Shown piece by piece: positions 1-12,296 of a stretch of 64,000 nt of DNA; position 1 is the first letter of the stretch, and every line of letters begins with the position of its first letter. Source of the DNA: Armillaria gallica (Eukaryota > Basidiomycota > Agaricomycetes > Agaricales > Physalacriaceae); assembly GCA_037576215.1 (NCBI GenBank), contig JBANDB010000007.1, positions 2,139,001 through 2,203,000 on the forward strand, read 5' to 3'. The position numbers and the translations under genes are program-made. The notes under the pieces are model-generated. The model was not told the DNA's origin. It ran no database searches and worked only from the letters and a program-made list of their open reading frames with translations.

Positions 1-1516
<1,516 letters not shown>

Positions 1517-1553
1517 CTTGGGACAAGAAAATCGAACCGCCGGGGCCACTGTC

Positions 1554-1559
1554 TATATA
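1554..1559 (-). promoter_or_regulatory. TATA box of GH1 copy A
   Basis: TATATA lies about 38 bp before the ATG, in the same position as in copies B and D (7,663 and 22,671). The flanking bases are also similar. Confidence 0.5.
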
Positions 1560-1729
1560 GCCTTTTCGCGTACATATGTTTGCTTTACTTTTGTTTTCCT
1601 TGGCTATATGGACATTTCGAAGAAATAAATCGGAAACAGATGAGGTCCGATACTAGGACAGAGAAGCCTGCGACATCAGCCTTCTTTTACGGGAGGAATT
1701 AGTTGTCAGAAGTAGGAAATTACACAGGA

Positions 1730-2240
1730 ATTGCTGCAGTACATCAGAGGGACCACACGGTGTGTTGAGTGTATCAGAGGAAGCCTGCCGCCGTCCAAGT
1801 TCACTAAAACCACCTCCAAATCACCGTTCAGTCAGATGATGTACCTGAGAAGATACTTACAATATTATATTAGGATCTCTAACTTGGTCGAGTATTACGC
1901 GACTGCACATGCTCTAACATCGCTACGTGATAATCCTATATAGATGGTCGGACAAATTCCTTGCCATTGAATTGTCGGTAGGAACTGATGGCGCGACAAC
2001 AGGCTTCGAAAGATAGAATCCCACGAAATATTCGACGCATACCCGGCAAGTCGCCTTTAATCGGATGTTCGACTTTGATTGTGGCTTGTTCAATGTTCAT
2101 CGCTCTCGGATTCGGATTCGGACTCGTTGCCGGCCGTTGTCGCCTGGCACGTTGTTCTGGAATCGTCCAATGAAGTACGCAATGCGAAACAGAAGATGAA
2201 AGAGGCATCGAAGCTGTGAAGCAAGACATGAGAAAATCCA
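1730..2240 (+). repeat. Duplicated upstream module of GH1 copies (instance 1)
   Basis: This stretch resembles 7,850-8,400 and parts of 14,860-15,010. Shared landmarks are a TGAGTGTATCAGAGGAA-like stretch, AAAACCACCTCCAA, and a segment reading TTCATCGCTCTCGGATTCGG. In one plus-strand frame the last part encodes a hydrophobic stretch (FIALGFGFGL), then shifts frame relative to the AWHVVLES segment that matches the other instances. It points away from GH1 A. I cannot tell whether it is a tiny divergent gene or promoter DNA. Confidence 0.6.
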
Positions 2241-2586
2241 GTAGCTTCGCTGGTAAAAAAAATCAAGTGGGAGCGGTGTGAGTCGGTGTCGGAGATTCGT
2301 CATTGTGCTTATGGCAGTTCGGCTCTGTTCTCGGCATCTTCTTCTGTTCGGCACGTGCCGATGTTGCCGTTTCTTTTACTGTTGTTTATCGCCTGGTGCA
2401 TTTCGTTGGTTTCTATTGTAGAGCATGGTTATCCCGACAACAACTATACTGCTGGAGACCATCATTGCCTTGCTCTGGGATGATAGGCAGGATTCACACC
2501 AAATTCGAGCTGCATTCAAGCTGCATTGGCCTGTTGAGCCTCGTGTCGGGATTTGAAATATAACTCTGACTGCAACCACCACAACC

Positions 2587-2909
2587 ATGGCAAACATTGG
2601 ATCAGAAGAGCTCATCAAGCAAGAAGACGCCCAAGTAGACCTCAAAAGGACAGACCTCACTGCCGAGCAAGAGCCCGAAACGGTTGAATGTAACGAGCGG
2701 GACTTCTGGCTTCATGACAAATGGCCTTTACAAGCGGTGTTGGCTAATCTTGAGAAAATCAAGGCGACCGTGCGCGAGAAGGCAGGTGAAGACTCTGGTG
2801 CGTTATATTCCTCTTACAAACTTCCTACATTCATGGCGCTTCAGATGCGTATAAGAAGTGTCTCCAACACGAGGAAAGATATCGTTCACTGCTCGCCAAC
2901 ATCCCTTGA
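2587..2909 (+). CDS. Small acidic/helical protein of unknown function, two exons
   Basis: The ATG at 2,587 follows CCACCACAACC, a good fungal start context. Exon 1 (2,587-2,785) reads MANIGSEELIKQED and ends at G|GTGAAG. A 59-nt intron (2,786-2,844) ends in TTCAG. Exon 2 (2,845-2,909) reads DAYKKCLQHEERYRSLL and ends NIP-stop. The phase matches exactly (1 then 2), giving 87 residues. The protein is charged, has an acidic N-terminus and a likely C-terminal helix, and has no signal peptide or membrane segment. I recognise no family. It lies where the duplicated GH1 flank ends, so it may belong to the unduplicated surroundings. The intron is predicted only from phase and splice sites. Confidence 0.5.
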
Positions 2910-3643
2910 CTTCGCTTTTTCACTACACTATCATTCTTGACTGTTTCCTGCCTGGCGATCACTTTTGTCTCATGCCTCGCCCAACTTTCTGGCACATAAT
3001 CCGTGATCGTGTTTTCTGCAGTCCATTTTGGGTTCTCTTCTCGTTCGGTACGTCTCATCTAAGTACGGCAGATGCTCAAGGTCTCATCAAACACGTTTCA
3101 ACACAGTGTATCTTTGGCTTCGCCTGTCTGTCTTTTGTACAAGAATCCTATATTTGAACTGTACTTCACGAACTGCAAATTCATCATGGAATAATCCTCT
3201 CTGTATATTTTGACTGATCCGTGCTCTAGAAGGACGCCCTGACTGTAGATTGTCTTTGCAAGGCTCTAGGCGTATTTATCATACTCTGGTGCCCACTTGT
3301 GAGCATACGTCTGTGTTTGCCTCAGATTGCCTGTGACTCCGAGCGCGTCACGGCGATGCATGAGTGCGTGATGGGAAGTGAATTCCTGAAAAGGGATGGC
3401 AAAAGCTTTCGGGCCGCATCCCCAATGATTACCGCTCCCATTGAGACTGATGCATCCAACTTCAGCTTTGCCGTCGACCACCACATACTCCGTCCCTCAA
3501 TAATTGCTTCCTTGCAAGTACGTTATTTGATTTTCACTTTAAATTGTATCGTACAAACTTGCATTCAGTCCCAGCTTAGCGATGGACCAGTGGGTACTGA
3601 CTACTATCATTAAGTAGAAATCGGATTCGCGCCTCATTCACCT

Positions 3644-4534
3644 TTGAAGGAGATCGGTATCACATTTGCACAACCTTCGGCCGTATATGAAAGACTTCCA
3701 AGTACGACAATAGACAGCACGAATGAACGCCCAGATCATATCCCATCTGAGGACGATGTCCTCTCTGTCAAGTATATACTGAGCAATTGTGGATTACCCG
3801 TCGAGATATCGACGATACACTCGATTTTGCTCAATACTGGCCACGGATCTACACAAAGCGCAGCCTGGAGGAACACGCTGCAGCTCATCACCAGGCTGGA
3901 CAAACATTTCCAAACGCCGACTGGTGCTACATCGTCTCCCCTCCTATTCCCCTAGATGTTAAAGTGCGGGCGGTAAAATTCGTGACCGAGAGTTGTGACC
4001 AGGGTTGGGGAGGCGAGCCGGGGCACCGAGGTACGCTTGATGTTTTTCGGATCATCTTGCATCCTTACATGCCACAGGGACCTACGAGGGATCCTGGACC
4101 TGGTTTGAGGCCGCAATAATACGCGGGGAACCATGGTGGCTCAATGAAGTCTTGGGGAGGCCTACAGATCTGTACCGGAAGGGTTTAACAGCGGACGTGC
4201 GCAGTGCAGCTCTAGCTGCCGAAGTACGATCCCACGAGGAGGAGGGCAGCAGATGGCACGTCGGAGTAAATGTTACTGCCGAAGGCTCATACAAGGAACA
4301 TACGAACGTCTGGCCGCGTACCGATGAGGGGGTCAAGCAGCAATCGATGAGAGGTCTTCTCGGTCTCTCGCACGAGTTCGTGAGGCTCCTTGAGCCGGGA
4401 GATAGAGTGGCGCTGATGGCCAGGGCCATGGTAAGTCCTCCCTCTCAGTACAATTCCCTCCTTCTAAATCAACCTAGTTTCCTGCCTGGGTTAATAAAAT
4501 TAAATGTGCCTCGATAGATGTATTCTATACTTGA
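3644..4534 (+). pseudogene. Conserved fungal protein of unknown function, 5' end unresolved, apparent 1-nt frameshift
   Basis: The C-terminal part is clear. It contains DQGWGGEPGHRG, then TYEGSWTWFEA after an intron (about 4,030-4,079), then HVGVNV and PGDRVALMARAM. A last intron (4,431-4,479) precedes FPAWVNKIK and a TGA at 4,532-4,534. From memory this pattern resembles a domain common in uncharacterised basidiomycete proteins (DQGW...WFEA...). Upstream, one frame reads VKYILSNCGLPVEI and a different frame continues DDTLDFAQYWPRIY. Joining them needs one extra base near 3,808-3,812, which suggests a 1-nt loss. I could not find a convincing start; an exon-like stretch at 3,240-3,520 may or may not belong. 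Confidence 0.5.
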
Positions 4535-5010
4535 TGACGGTTTTTACGGCGAGCTCGTGCTTATATCCGTGGATTGCTTGATATTATTTGTGGTTACAGT
4601 CGAAATATGGTACTCTAATTTTGTCCGAAAACTTGGATCACCATTAGAGACAAAAGCTCATTTACAAGAACAGAGGGTGGGAAGAAGTGCCAGGGAATAC
4701 GTCGCACTGGAGTACGTATGATCATTGACGATGAGAGTTCTGGAAGGTGACGTTCTGGGACTGTGCAGCTTGGCCGTTGGCGAGTAGGGCAGAGGCGTCG
4801 AGAGAGGCTGCAGGCGCTGCGTGTATGGAGAGGAAGATAGCGGAAACAAAGAGAATGTATTACTACGAAAGCATTCTTGAAAGAGTGGAGAAAAACCACT
4901 AAGGCGGATGGAAGAGAAACAGTGGGAGTGCAGTGCATTGGTGATAGTAAGTGTATTGTAATACAAGAACAATAAACAAAGGGTACAAGGGGGCGGTGAA
5001 GTTCTGTACC
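4535..5010. other. Intergenic, no recognisable gene
   Basis: This lies between the stop of the conserved fungal protein and the stop of GH1 copy B. Minus-strand open frames of about 110 codons exist but are low-complexity (Ser, Pro and Leu rich) and have no splice or start support. It probably serves as the two 3' UTRs. Confidence 0.4.
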
Positions 5011-7629
5011 TCACTGTTGAAGGTGAGACTCAAAGAATTCCGCTATTCGTACTCGTAAAATTTGGCGCTCATTGAAGGCATTGTAGAACTCACCCAAAGA
5101 CAGCGCCGAACGCTTGTACGTTCGCTCCAGTGTCGTGTAATCGACGTGCTGAATACCGAACCTACAGCCATACTAAGATCAGAAAATATTTAAACCCGGA
5201 ACAATGAGCACGCACCTCGCCGCTGTTCCAAGTAACCATTCTGCATTGTCAATCATTGCTACAAATGAGTTATAAGCGATTTCTATGACACCTTTGCTAG
5301 AACTGACACCAAGCGAAGGCACCCTGGATCGGGACACCGTCTTCGTGGATGGATATCAACATCTCACCGAGGTACGTGAGGAAGTAGTCTGGAAATGGTA
5401 GATACATCGTCAATTAACCAATTAGCCTGGAATGAGTCTCAATGCGCACTCGTTCGGAGCACATCGTCCTTCACTAGCGATATATCTGTGCCCGTGAAGT
5501 CGAAAGGATTTACGGCGCCGAACTCGGAAACATACTGCCCGCCAGGGATCAGAAACAGCCATTGTAAAATTCTGATACACACCATCTTATTACTCGGCCA
5601 TCGAGAATGGATATTCTTTAACATAGTACGAATGGGCACCGGGGTTGCTTGGACGGAGTAGGCTTGGGGCCCCGCAGCGGGACCGGCGGACCAGCCGTAA
5701 TCCGAGTCAAAGTATACATGTTCATTACAACTGGGCCATAAGGGGTGGGAAGTGTTGGTCACGCAAGCATCGATTCCATCGTCCGGGGCCTTTACCCATA
5801 CCGTGTGGTAGGCGTCGATAGCGTAGAAATCCGCAGAGCCAAGAAGGTCCTTCTTTTCTTCATCGGTGAAGCGTGGGAGATACTCGGCTGGGAGGGTGTC
5901 TTTCGCAATATCAGGCCAATCACCTGTTGTGTAAATAGGATTAGAGAAAAGGCCCAAATCGAGTGCTACATTGCGTTCGACCGCAAGGGCGTCTTCAGTA
6001 GAGTTACTTCTCCAAGGTGTGCCTCTGGAGGTCATTCAATAGAGACTAGCAGGACAAAAGGGATATAGTTACATGTCACCGCTGTTTTTTAAGGAGATCT
6101 CTCCCGATATGCCCATTTCGCGAAATGCTAGGAAGAAAAGGGATGAGTAAGTGATAAATCATCACTGTACATCGACAGACCCTTGACGGCGCCCGCATGG
6201 GCCCTTACTGTGGTAAAGTATCAGGGTCAAAGATAGGAAGAAGAAAGATGCAAAACGTACATAAATTGTATGCACACTGATAAAAAGCAGTGGACGAATT
6301 AAAACCAGGGGCGAGCGTGAGATCTAGTCTCGACGATAAGCTTGCGGAAGAAGATTTTGATATACAGAATGTTTACTGAAAGGATAGGCTATGATCTTGC
6401 CACAATAAGCGCTCGGTTCATTGAAAGTATACCTGAAGCAGTTAAGCCCATTGCGATGTCGATAAATTGCAGACACCCACCAAGTTTTAACACGGCCGTT
6501 GTATGCCTGGAATACGGTCTTGGCGTAGCTGAAAGTTGTATGAGTACACCAATGGTGACGTCCTTCTAGTGCTTACTTTACAAAGTCGTTGACTATTTCA
6601 GGCGACGTGAAAGCCCCGTAGTAAGCCTGAAGGGCGAGAGGCGTATCCCAATGGACTGTATAACTGGTGGTAAGTAAACAAGGTATATTGGATAATAGAC
6701 ACATCTTACACAATGTTACGACAGGTTCCACACCGTTATCCAGGTGGTAATCAATGACTACAACCGAAACGATCAGCGTCACTTACGATACTGTCAAGAT
6801 TAAAATATACCATCGGAGTAGTGATCAATGCCAGCCGTATTAATAGGAGAATCGGCAGCACCAAACGGATAGATCCTCGCCCAAGAGATACTAAGAAGCA
6901 TGTTTCAGAGAAGGTCCCACAGACTGAGTCTCGAAGCATACGAGAAAGAATGGGCATTGACACCAAGCGCAACGATACGTTGGACGTCTTCTTTGTACAG
7001 GAAATACTGAAGATCGACAACATCACCTGCAATGACCTTAGTTGTATGATTATCATCACTCTCGTACCACGTCTACTCACCAGTCGTGTTATCGTATACA
7101 GCGTTTGGCTGTCTCGTAGCCCAGTCCCACATGCCCGGACCCTTGCCCTCGCTCTTCGCAGCTCCCTCGACTTGGTACGCCGCTGTGGAGACCCCGAATT
7201 TGAAACCTTTGGGGTACTTCAAGTCTGGCAAGATATCCTTCGGCGCATGAGCATAGAAGGACGGATACAAAGGTGAGGGAGACGGCGGTAGGGTCACGGC
7301 TGCGCTGGGAACACGGGTAGTGGTGAACGGAGGCGGCTCGACAGGCCCGACCTGCAGATTAGTTAGGAACGTCACTTCCTGAGGAGGTCAGTAATACTAC
7401 GAACGATGTCCCAGAGTTTTTCCAGTCCTTCTGGTGTGTAATCGCGAGGAATAGATCCGATTGAAGGAAAGCTAGTCATGGTCGCGGTCTTTGTGGGACT
7501 CAGTGTACTGGTAGCAGTGGTGGACATTACCGAAGAGCTTGTTCCCGTAGCCGACTGTGCGAGTGCTACAGACATTCCGTTCCACCTATCGGGAAACGCG
7601 GTTGAGAACAACAGTACCTGGATGAGCAT
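5011..7629 (-). CDS. Secreted GH1 beta-glucosidase-like enzyme, copy B (only copy that splices cleanly)
   Basis: Glycoside hydrolase family 1 enzymes cleave terminal beta-glucosyl residues by a retaining mechanism with two Glu. The start is ATG 7,629 with signal peptide MLIQVLLFSTAFPDRWNG and a Ser/Thr linker. About 13 exons follow. Landmarks in order are [50 protein letters not shown] (acid/base Glu), DSDYGW, QYVSEFG (position of the nucleophile, normally TENG), GAFAW, and [14 protein letters not shown]. It ends AEFFESHLQQ-stop at 5,011-5,013. All phases match, including exon 5 ending in TTG T before GTAAG. SEFG instead of TENG is shared by the copies, so it is a subfamily trait. The protein is probably extracellular. 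The substrate cannot be read from sequence. Confidence 0.85.
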
Positions 7630-7662
7630 CTTGGCAGGAGATACGAACAACCATGGCCACTG

Positions 7663-7670
7663 TATATATA
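7663..7670 (-). promoter_or_regulatory. TATA box of GH1 copy B
   Basis: TATATATA lies 34 bp before the ATG, in the same place as in copies A and D. Confidence 0.5.
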
Positions 7671-7849
7671 GCCCCCTCGCGTACATACGCATGTAAAGTC
7701 ATATGTTTGTTTTTCCTCCCGTTTTCCTTGGCTACCTGGGCATTTCGGAGAAATCAATCGGGAGCAGATGAGGTCCGATACTAGGACAAAGAACCCTGCG
7801 ACACCAACCTTCTTTTACGCGAAGAGTTTGTTAACAGAGGCCTGGACAA

Positions 7850-8400
7850 TTACCCAGGAACTGCTACAGTAAGTACATCAGAGGAACTACACGCTGTTGA
7901 GCGCGTGTCTCAGAGGAACCCTGCCGTCGTCGGAGCTCACTAAAACCACCTCCAAGTGAGGAGTCAGATGGTGTACCTGAGAAGATACTTACAGTATTAT
8001 GCAAAACACTCTTGGTAAGTCAACCTCTACGCGACTGCCCACCCTCTATAACGGACAGGTGACAGTCTTAAGGCCACAAGTTCGCCGTCGGTTTGACCGC
8101 GAATGGTAGCAGCCTGATAGCGCGATGATAGGCTGCGAAAGGAGGCGTAGGTTCCGGACGATGGGTATGCGGCAATTGCCGGCTCACCTTTATTAGTGTA
8201 CGCTGTGTTCAGGGTTCATCGATGCCATCGCTCTCGGATTCGGACTCGCTGTCGGACTCGTTCTTGGAGTGCCGACCGCTGTACTCGCCTGGCATATTCT
8301 GGAATCCTGATCGCGAAACAGAAGATGCAATGATGCAGGAGGAGGCATCAGGTGCAGCATCGGAATTATGAACTGCAACGGGACAGGTAATAAAAGACTC
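7850..8400 (+). repeat. Duplicated upstream module of GH1 copies (instance 2)
   Basis: This is similar to 1,730-2,240 and to parts of 14,860-15,010. Near 8,217-8,310 one plus-strand frame reads FIDAIALGFGLAVGLVLG, continues PTAVLAWHILES and stops. That is a good single transmembrane helix. It is preceded by TTTATTAG, which could be a splice acceptor. The module diverges from GH1 copy B. The same AWHI-type ending recurs at 18,430-18,510 and on the minus strand near 22,500. Confidence 0.6.
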
Positions 8401-9783
8401 AGTCGACTAGAACACAAAAAGGAGGCGCACGATGGAACCACATCGCTGAATTGGAGAAGCCATATGAGTATACTTATGCACGGGAAACCCAATGGTTCGA
8501 CTATGACGGTGCCTTCATTGCGCGCAGCGAATATAATTGGCTAACATGTGAGATACTACCAGTCCGGTGCGGTGTGCCCAGTGGCAACTGCAGATGTTAC
8601 GGTCCTCGATAATATTAACTTTTGGCGTCATTCTCGTCGTTTTGTTGCGTCGTATCTCTTTCATTTCTTATCGTATCGCTTTGAGACCTGACAGTGTTGT
8701 TTTTACGTGTATGAAGAATGTTTTTGTCGTTTTTCAACCGGTGAAGATGAGTACGTTATCGTCTTGCTATTTTCCTGCTGGTGTCGGTATTGTCCGCCCT
8801 CGGCTTGTTTATCATAGGTCCCGCCTGCACCCAAAAGTCCAGTCATTCTGTGTGAAGTACACGTGCTTGTCTGCGTCCGCAAAATGTGGGTACTCCCACG
8901 GTTCATGTTCTGCTCACAGTGGTAAAGAGACGCGAACGAGTCATGGTCAGCCTGCAACTAGTTCTGACGACGGTGAAGTCCTCAAGCTTCAAGCTTCCAG
9001 CTCAAGTCCAGAGAAAACTCGCAAAAGTATGAGCTTGAAAAGCAAAGCAGAACGTGCAAACAACGCGTCATCATCGCCAAACATTGCCTTTTTGGAATTT
9101 ACCTCTGCCAACCTCTCCGAGTCAACATTCCGACGCGCTCTGTGAATCTGACGCGCTCACAGACTACTACAAAGCGATATTTATGGATATACGAACTCCG
9201 ATCTCTCCCTATCACGACCCAGATGGTGGCCTCACTCATACACGGCTGAATATTCGCCAAGAAACTCCGAGAAGATTCTCACCGTGACTGTCAATATTTC
9301 CAATGTATCCCACGAAAAGTCTCTCCTCCGCAAGGCGCGCTCAACAGTGTGATTGCAGCGGTATGACCCTTCGTGGCCACAGTACATGGCTTGCGATGTC
9401 ACTGTCAGGGCTGTAGGCACGGCCGTTCCTTTTGAACCTTATGCCGATATCGATACCGACACCAATACCGCCATGCTCTACTTTGCATCTACCATTCGCG
9501 ATCTTCTTCCTCGTTCTCCTTCGCTTTGATTCAGGCTACGATATGTCTGCACCTCACATATGTCCCATCTCTGGATGATTTATTGTCGAAGCTGCGCCCA
9601 AATTTCCCTGTAGAATGTACTGACTTGGGTTTACACGTTTAACCACGATCAAAAGGCTGTAGATTGGTTGATACGGATGTGAGATATCGTCGTTGAAGAC
9701 GTCATGATGGATGGAAACTTGAGGAGTGCTGCCATCATCATGGACTACGAGCTTCTAAGGTAAAAGATCCAAGAATTTCTTGA
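8401..9783. other. Intergenic; no gene called
   Basis: A 192-codon plus-strand frame (8,567-9,145) is open but has no recognisable domain, and its Ser-rich end has poor start and splice support. From about 9,440 on, the DNA resembles 15,250-15,574, the 3' flank of the second six-hairpin copy. This part is therefore duplicated 3' flank. Confidence 0.4.
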
Positions 9784-10992
9784 CTACAAAGCTTTACTCA
9801 AATTCTCATAGCGAACGACCCAGCCGTCTTTCGGAAATCCTGGCGCATCCCCTTCGCTACCGTCCCACCCACTTGCCAACATCGCGACAGCATATAAGAG
9901 CCCACCTGAGCCCGGGAAATATGGCGGATGGCGCACTGGTGCCAATGGCATGCCAACGCCGTCGAAATTGAAAACGTGGTCCAACAACCACTCAACAGCT
10001 TCCTCGGCATCTCCATTACGTGCAGACGACATCGCAAGCATTGGGAAATCCCACCTGTAAGCTCTTCAGTTAATAGTGACCGAGCAAGAATGAATATGGA
10101 CTCAACGCACCCCCAGAAGTACGTCCCATTCCAATGCTCTCGTACCTTGTCAGCCGTTGCTTTCGCGATCGTGAGGTTTAATCCTTCTGTCTCCGGAAGC
10201 CATCCATATAGTCCCACTAACGCGGGGTGATCGAAAATAAAATTCGGATCCGTCCAAAAGTCGTTTTCAACTGTTTCGCATATCTTGTACGTGCCGTTGT
10301 CAACAGGAAGTGCTGCCAGTTTGTCTTTGACCGCCGTCCAACTCTCTGGGACCTCTGCACCGAGCTTCTCCATCCATTCTTGCGCATATCCCAGCCCCAA
10401 ACGCCAATACGCCAATTCGAAAGCGGGATTCATAGTCACATTTGGGCTGGTATCCTCACTGACGATGTACATCGGTGGTCCAAGGTCATAGACACCTGTA
10501 GACGCGTTGTACCCCGCGAACGCGGCCATCCAGTTAGCCGTTTCCTGCACCACGTCTTCCCACTTACGCAGCGTCTCTATCGTTGGTGATGCTCGATAGT
10601 CGTACTGCGCAAATACGAGGGGGTGCAGTTGCTGCCAGATCAGGAGATTGTTTATCTCGCCTGGGGATGACCGACCTGAAGGATCGGTCATCTTTGGCCA
10701 CCGTGCACTGGAGGGCCAGAGTTGCTGCTCCTGCGACCTGGCTATCGAGGATGGCAGGAACTTGCCGTAGGTGCCGATAGACCGGTTGAGCAGGTCCCAG
10801 TTATTCCAGAGAGCCCAATGCGCCGAGTGCCAAAAGTACATTCCCATGTGGAACTTGCTATATCATCCTGATACTGAGTTCAAAACGATGTATACGCAAC
10901 ATATGTCGAAGATGCTTACCCGTACTGTAAAAAGATTTGTGAGTCCTTTTTTGTAAAATAATGCAAGGCACTCACCCAGCCATTATTCACTA

Positions 10993-12296
10993 CACCGCCC
11001 CCCGGAAACAATATTTTCAGAATGTCGGCAGAATTATATGGCTGTGTAATCCACCTGACATTTGGCGACATCTGACTGATGTCCCTGGGGATGTCAGATC
11101 CTCAATTGCAGGAGTCTCGTTGAGGGGCCTATCCGGGGATATATCTGACCTGATCTGTCCGAGATGTTGAAAAGTAATGTCACAGATATATTTCATAAGT
11201 ATCACTGTACATTCGACCTGCATGTCTGTCCATGTCCGTGGTCTATCCAATGTCTATTATCTTATTTCTTGGTATTCCACTGAGCTTCTGTTAAACCAGT
11301 ATTTATTGATTCATTTCCTGTGCTAAATACCCATGTACAACAACTGCGTCTCTCCCCAATGGCCTCTCGACATGCCTTGGCTTTCAAGCGCAGCTTCTCC
11401 TGTTCCACCTGGATCTGAACGAGAGCACTCTTGACGGTGGTTTCGACGCAGCGTGCTGTTGTTAGCCGCTCATCCAACGTGAGATACAAATCGAGGCATC
11501 TCATGTGCCAGTTGGCGTCTTTTTCGAGGGCGGGATTGGTAAGAAAATCGACATGCGAAGAGAGCGAGAGCTGGAGGTGCCCGTAATCAGCAAAGATCTA
11601 ACAATATCATAGACCTTTACCTTGTCCGAATCGCTGTCTGACTCAGTTTCTGAACTGTCAGGGTCTACCACTCTCCTGGCTTTGCGTGGAAGCTGCAGTG
11701 CATCCTTGATAAGAGCAGCAAGCTCCCTATCATCCAGAGTGTTAGCAGGTGCATCGCTCGCCTAGGAACAATGAGCAACTGATGGACAATCCAAAAGATG
11801 GGACACGTACCTTGCCAATAGTCCCCATCAGCTCCTCCAGCCGGCCTTTGAGTACCTCCAATTCTCCTCGGAATTCCTGTCTGCCCAGACTGTCCGATAA
11901 ATCTAAGGTATATTGCTCTGGTTGGGTTGTCCCGTAAATTGGACGAAAAAGCTTGATATCCTGAGTTGGCAGATCAGGCAAGGTGTCAGGAATTTGGGTT
12001 CCATAGAAGCCGGAAGGTGCAAGGCCATCTTCTTGTGACGTGTCCAAGGTAGAGTCGTGAGGAGAATGTAACCGCTGACAGAAATTTGACAAAAGAAGTC
12101 ATATTGGGGAAGGTAAACAGAAGATATCTACAGGACATCGTGAAAAATGTATCCAGATGACAAGGACACGTCCGTGGGATATCCTACCTGAAATGTCAAT
12201 TTACTACTATTATGATGCGAGGGCAACGTCAATAATATACGTCGTCGTGATGTGCCGGTCACGCTATCCTGGTTACATCCGATCGAGTTGGTGGTG
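10993..12296. mobile_element. 1,304-bp DNA-transposon-like insertion with TA target duplication
   Basis: The element is flanked by TA (10,991-10,992 and 12,297-12,298). The empty site is seen in six-hairpin copy B, where the exon reads CACTAGCCCGG. The ends are short inverted repeats, CACCGCC at the left and GGTGGTG at the right. The left 200 bp contains several TGACATC/GATGTCAG-type subterminal repeats. There is no transposase, but a spliced minus-strand reading frame lies inside. A TA duplication with CAC ends could fit a CACTA/Plavaka-like or another cut-and-paste element. It is not a clear Tc1/mariner, whose ends usually begin CAGT in fungi. Confidence 0.8.
11262..12074 (-). CDS. Spliced reading frame carried inside the 1,304-bp element, unknown function
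   Basis: Three exons fit in phase 0. Exon 1 (12,074-11,811) contains DIKLFRPIYGTTQPEQYTLD. Exon 2 (11,761-11,621) contains DDRELAALIKDAL and SSETESDSDSDK. Exon 3 (11,570-11,262) contains NPALEKDANWHMRCLDLYL and ends NTKK-stop. Together they give about 237 residues plus an unresolved 5' part, since no ATG was found in the first exon's frame. The splice sites are GTACGT...CCTAG and GTAAAG...CTCCAG. The product is helical and charged with an acidic Ser/Asp tract. I recognise no transposase motif. It could be captured host DNA or an accessory gene of the element. Confidence 0.5.

Noticed and set aside
8567..9145. 192-codon plus-strand open frame
   Set aside because: No domain, odd composition, no splice support, and it overlaps DNA that is partly duplicated 3' flank of the six-hairpin gene.
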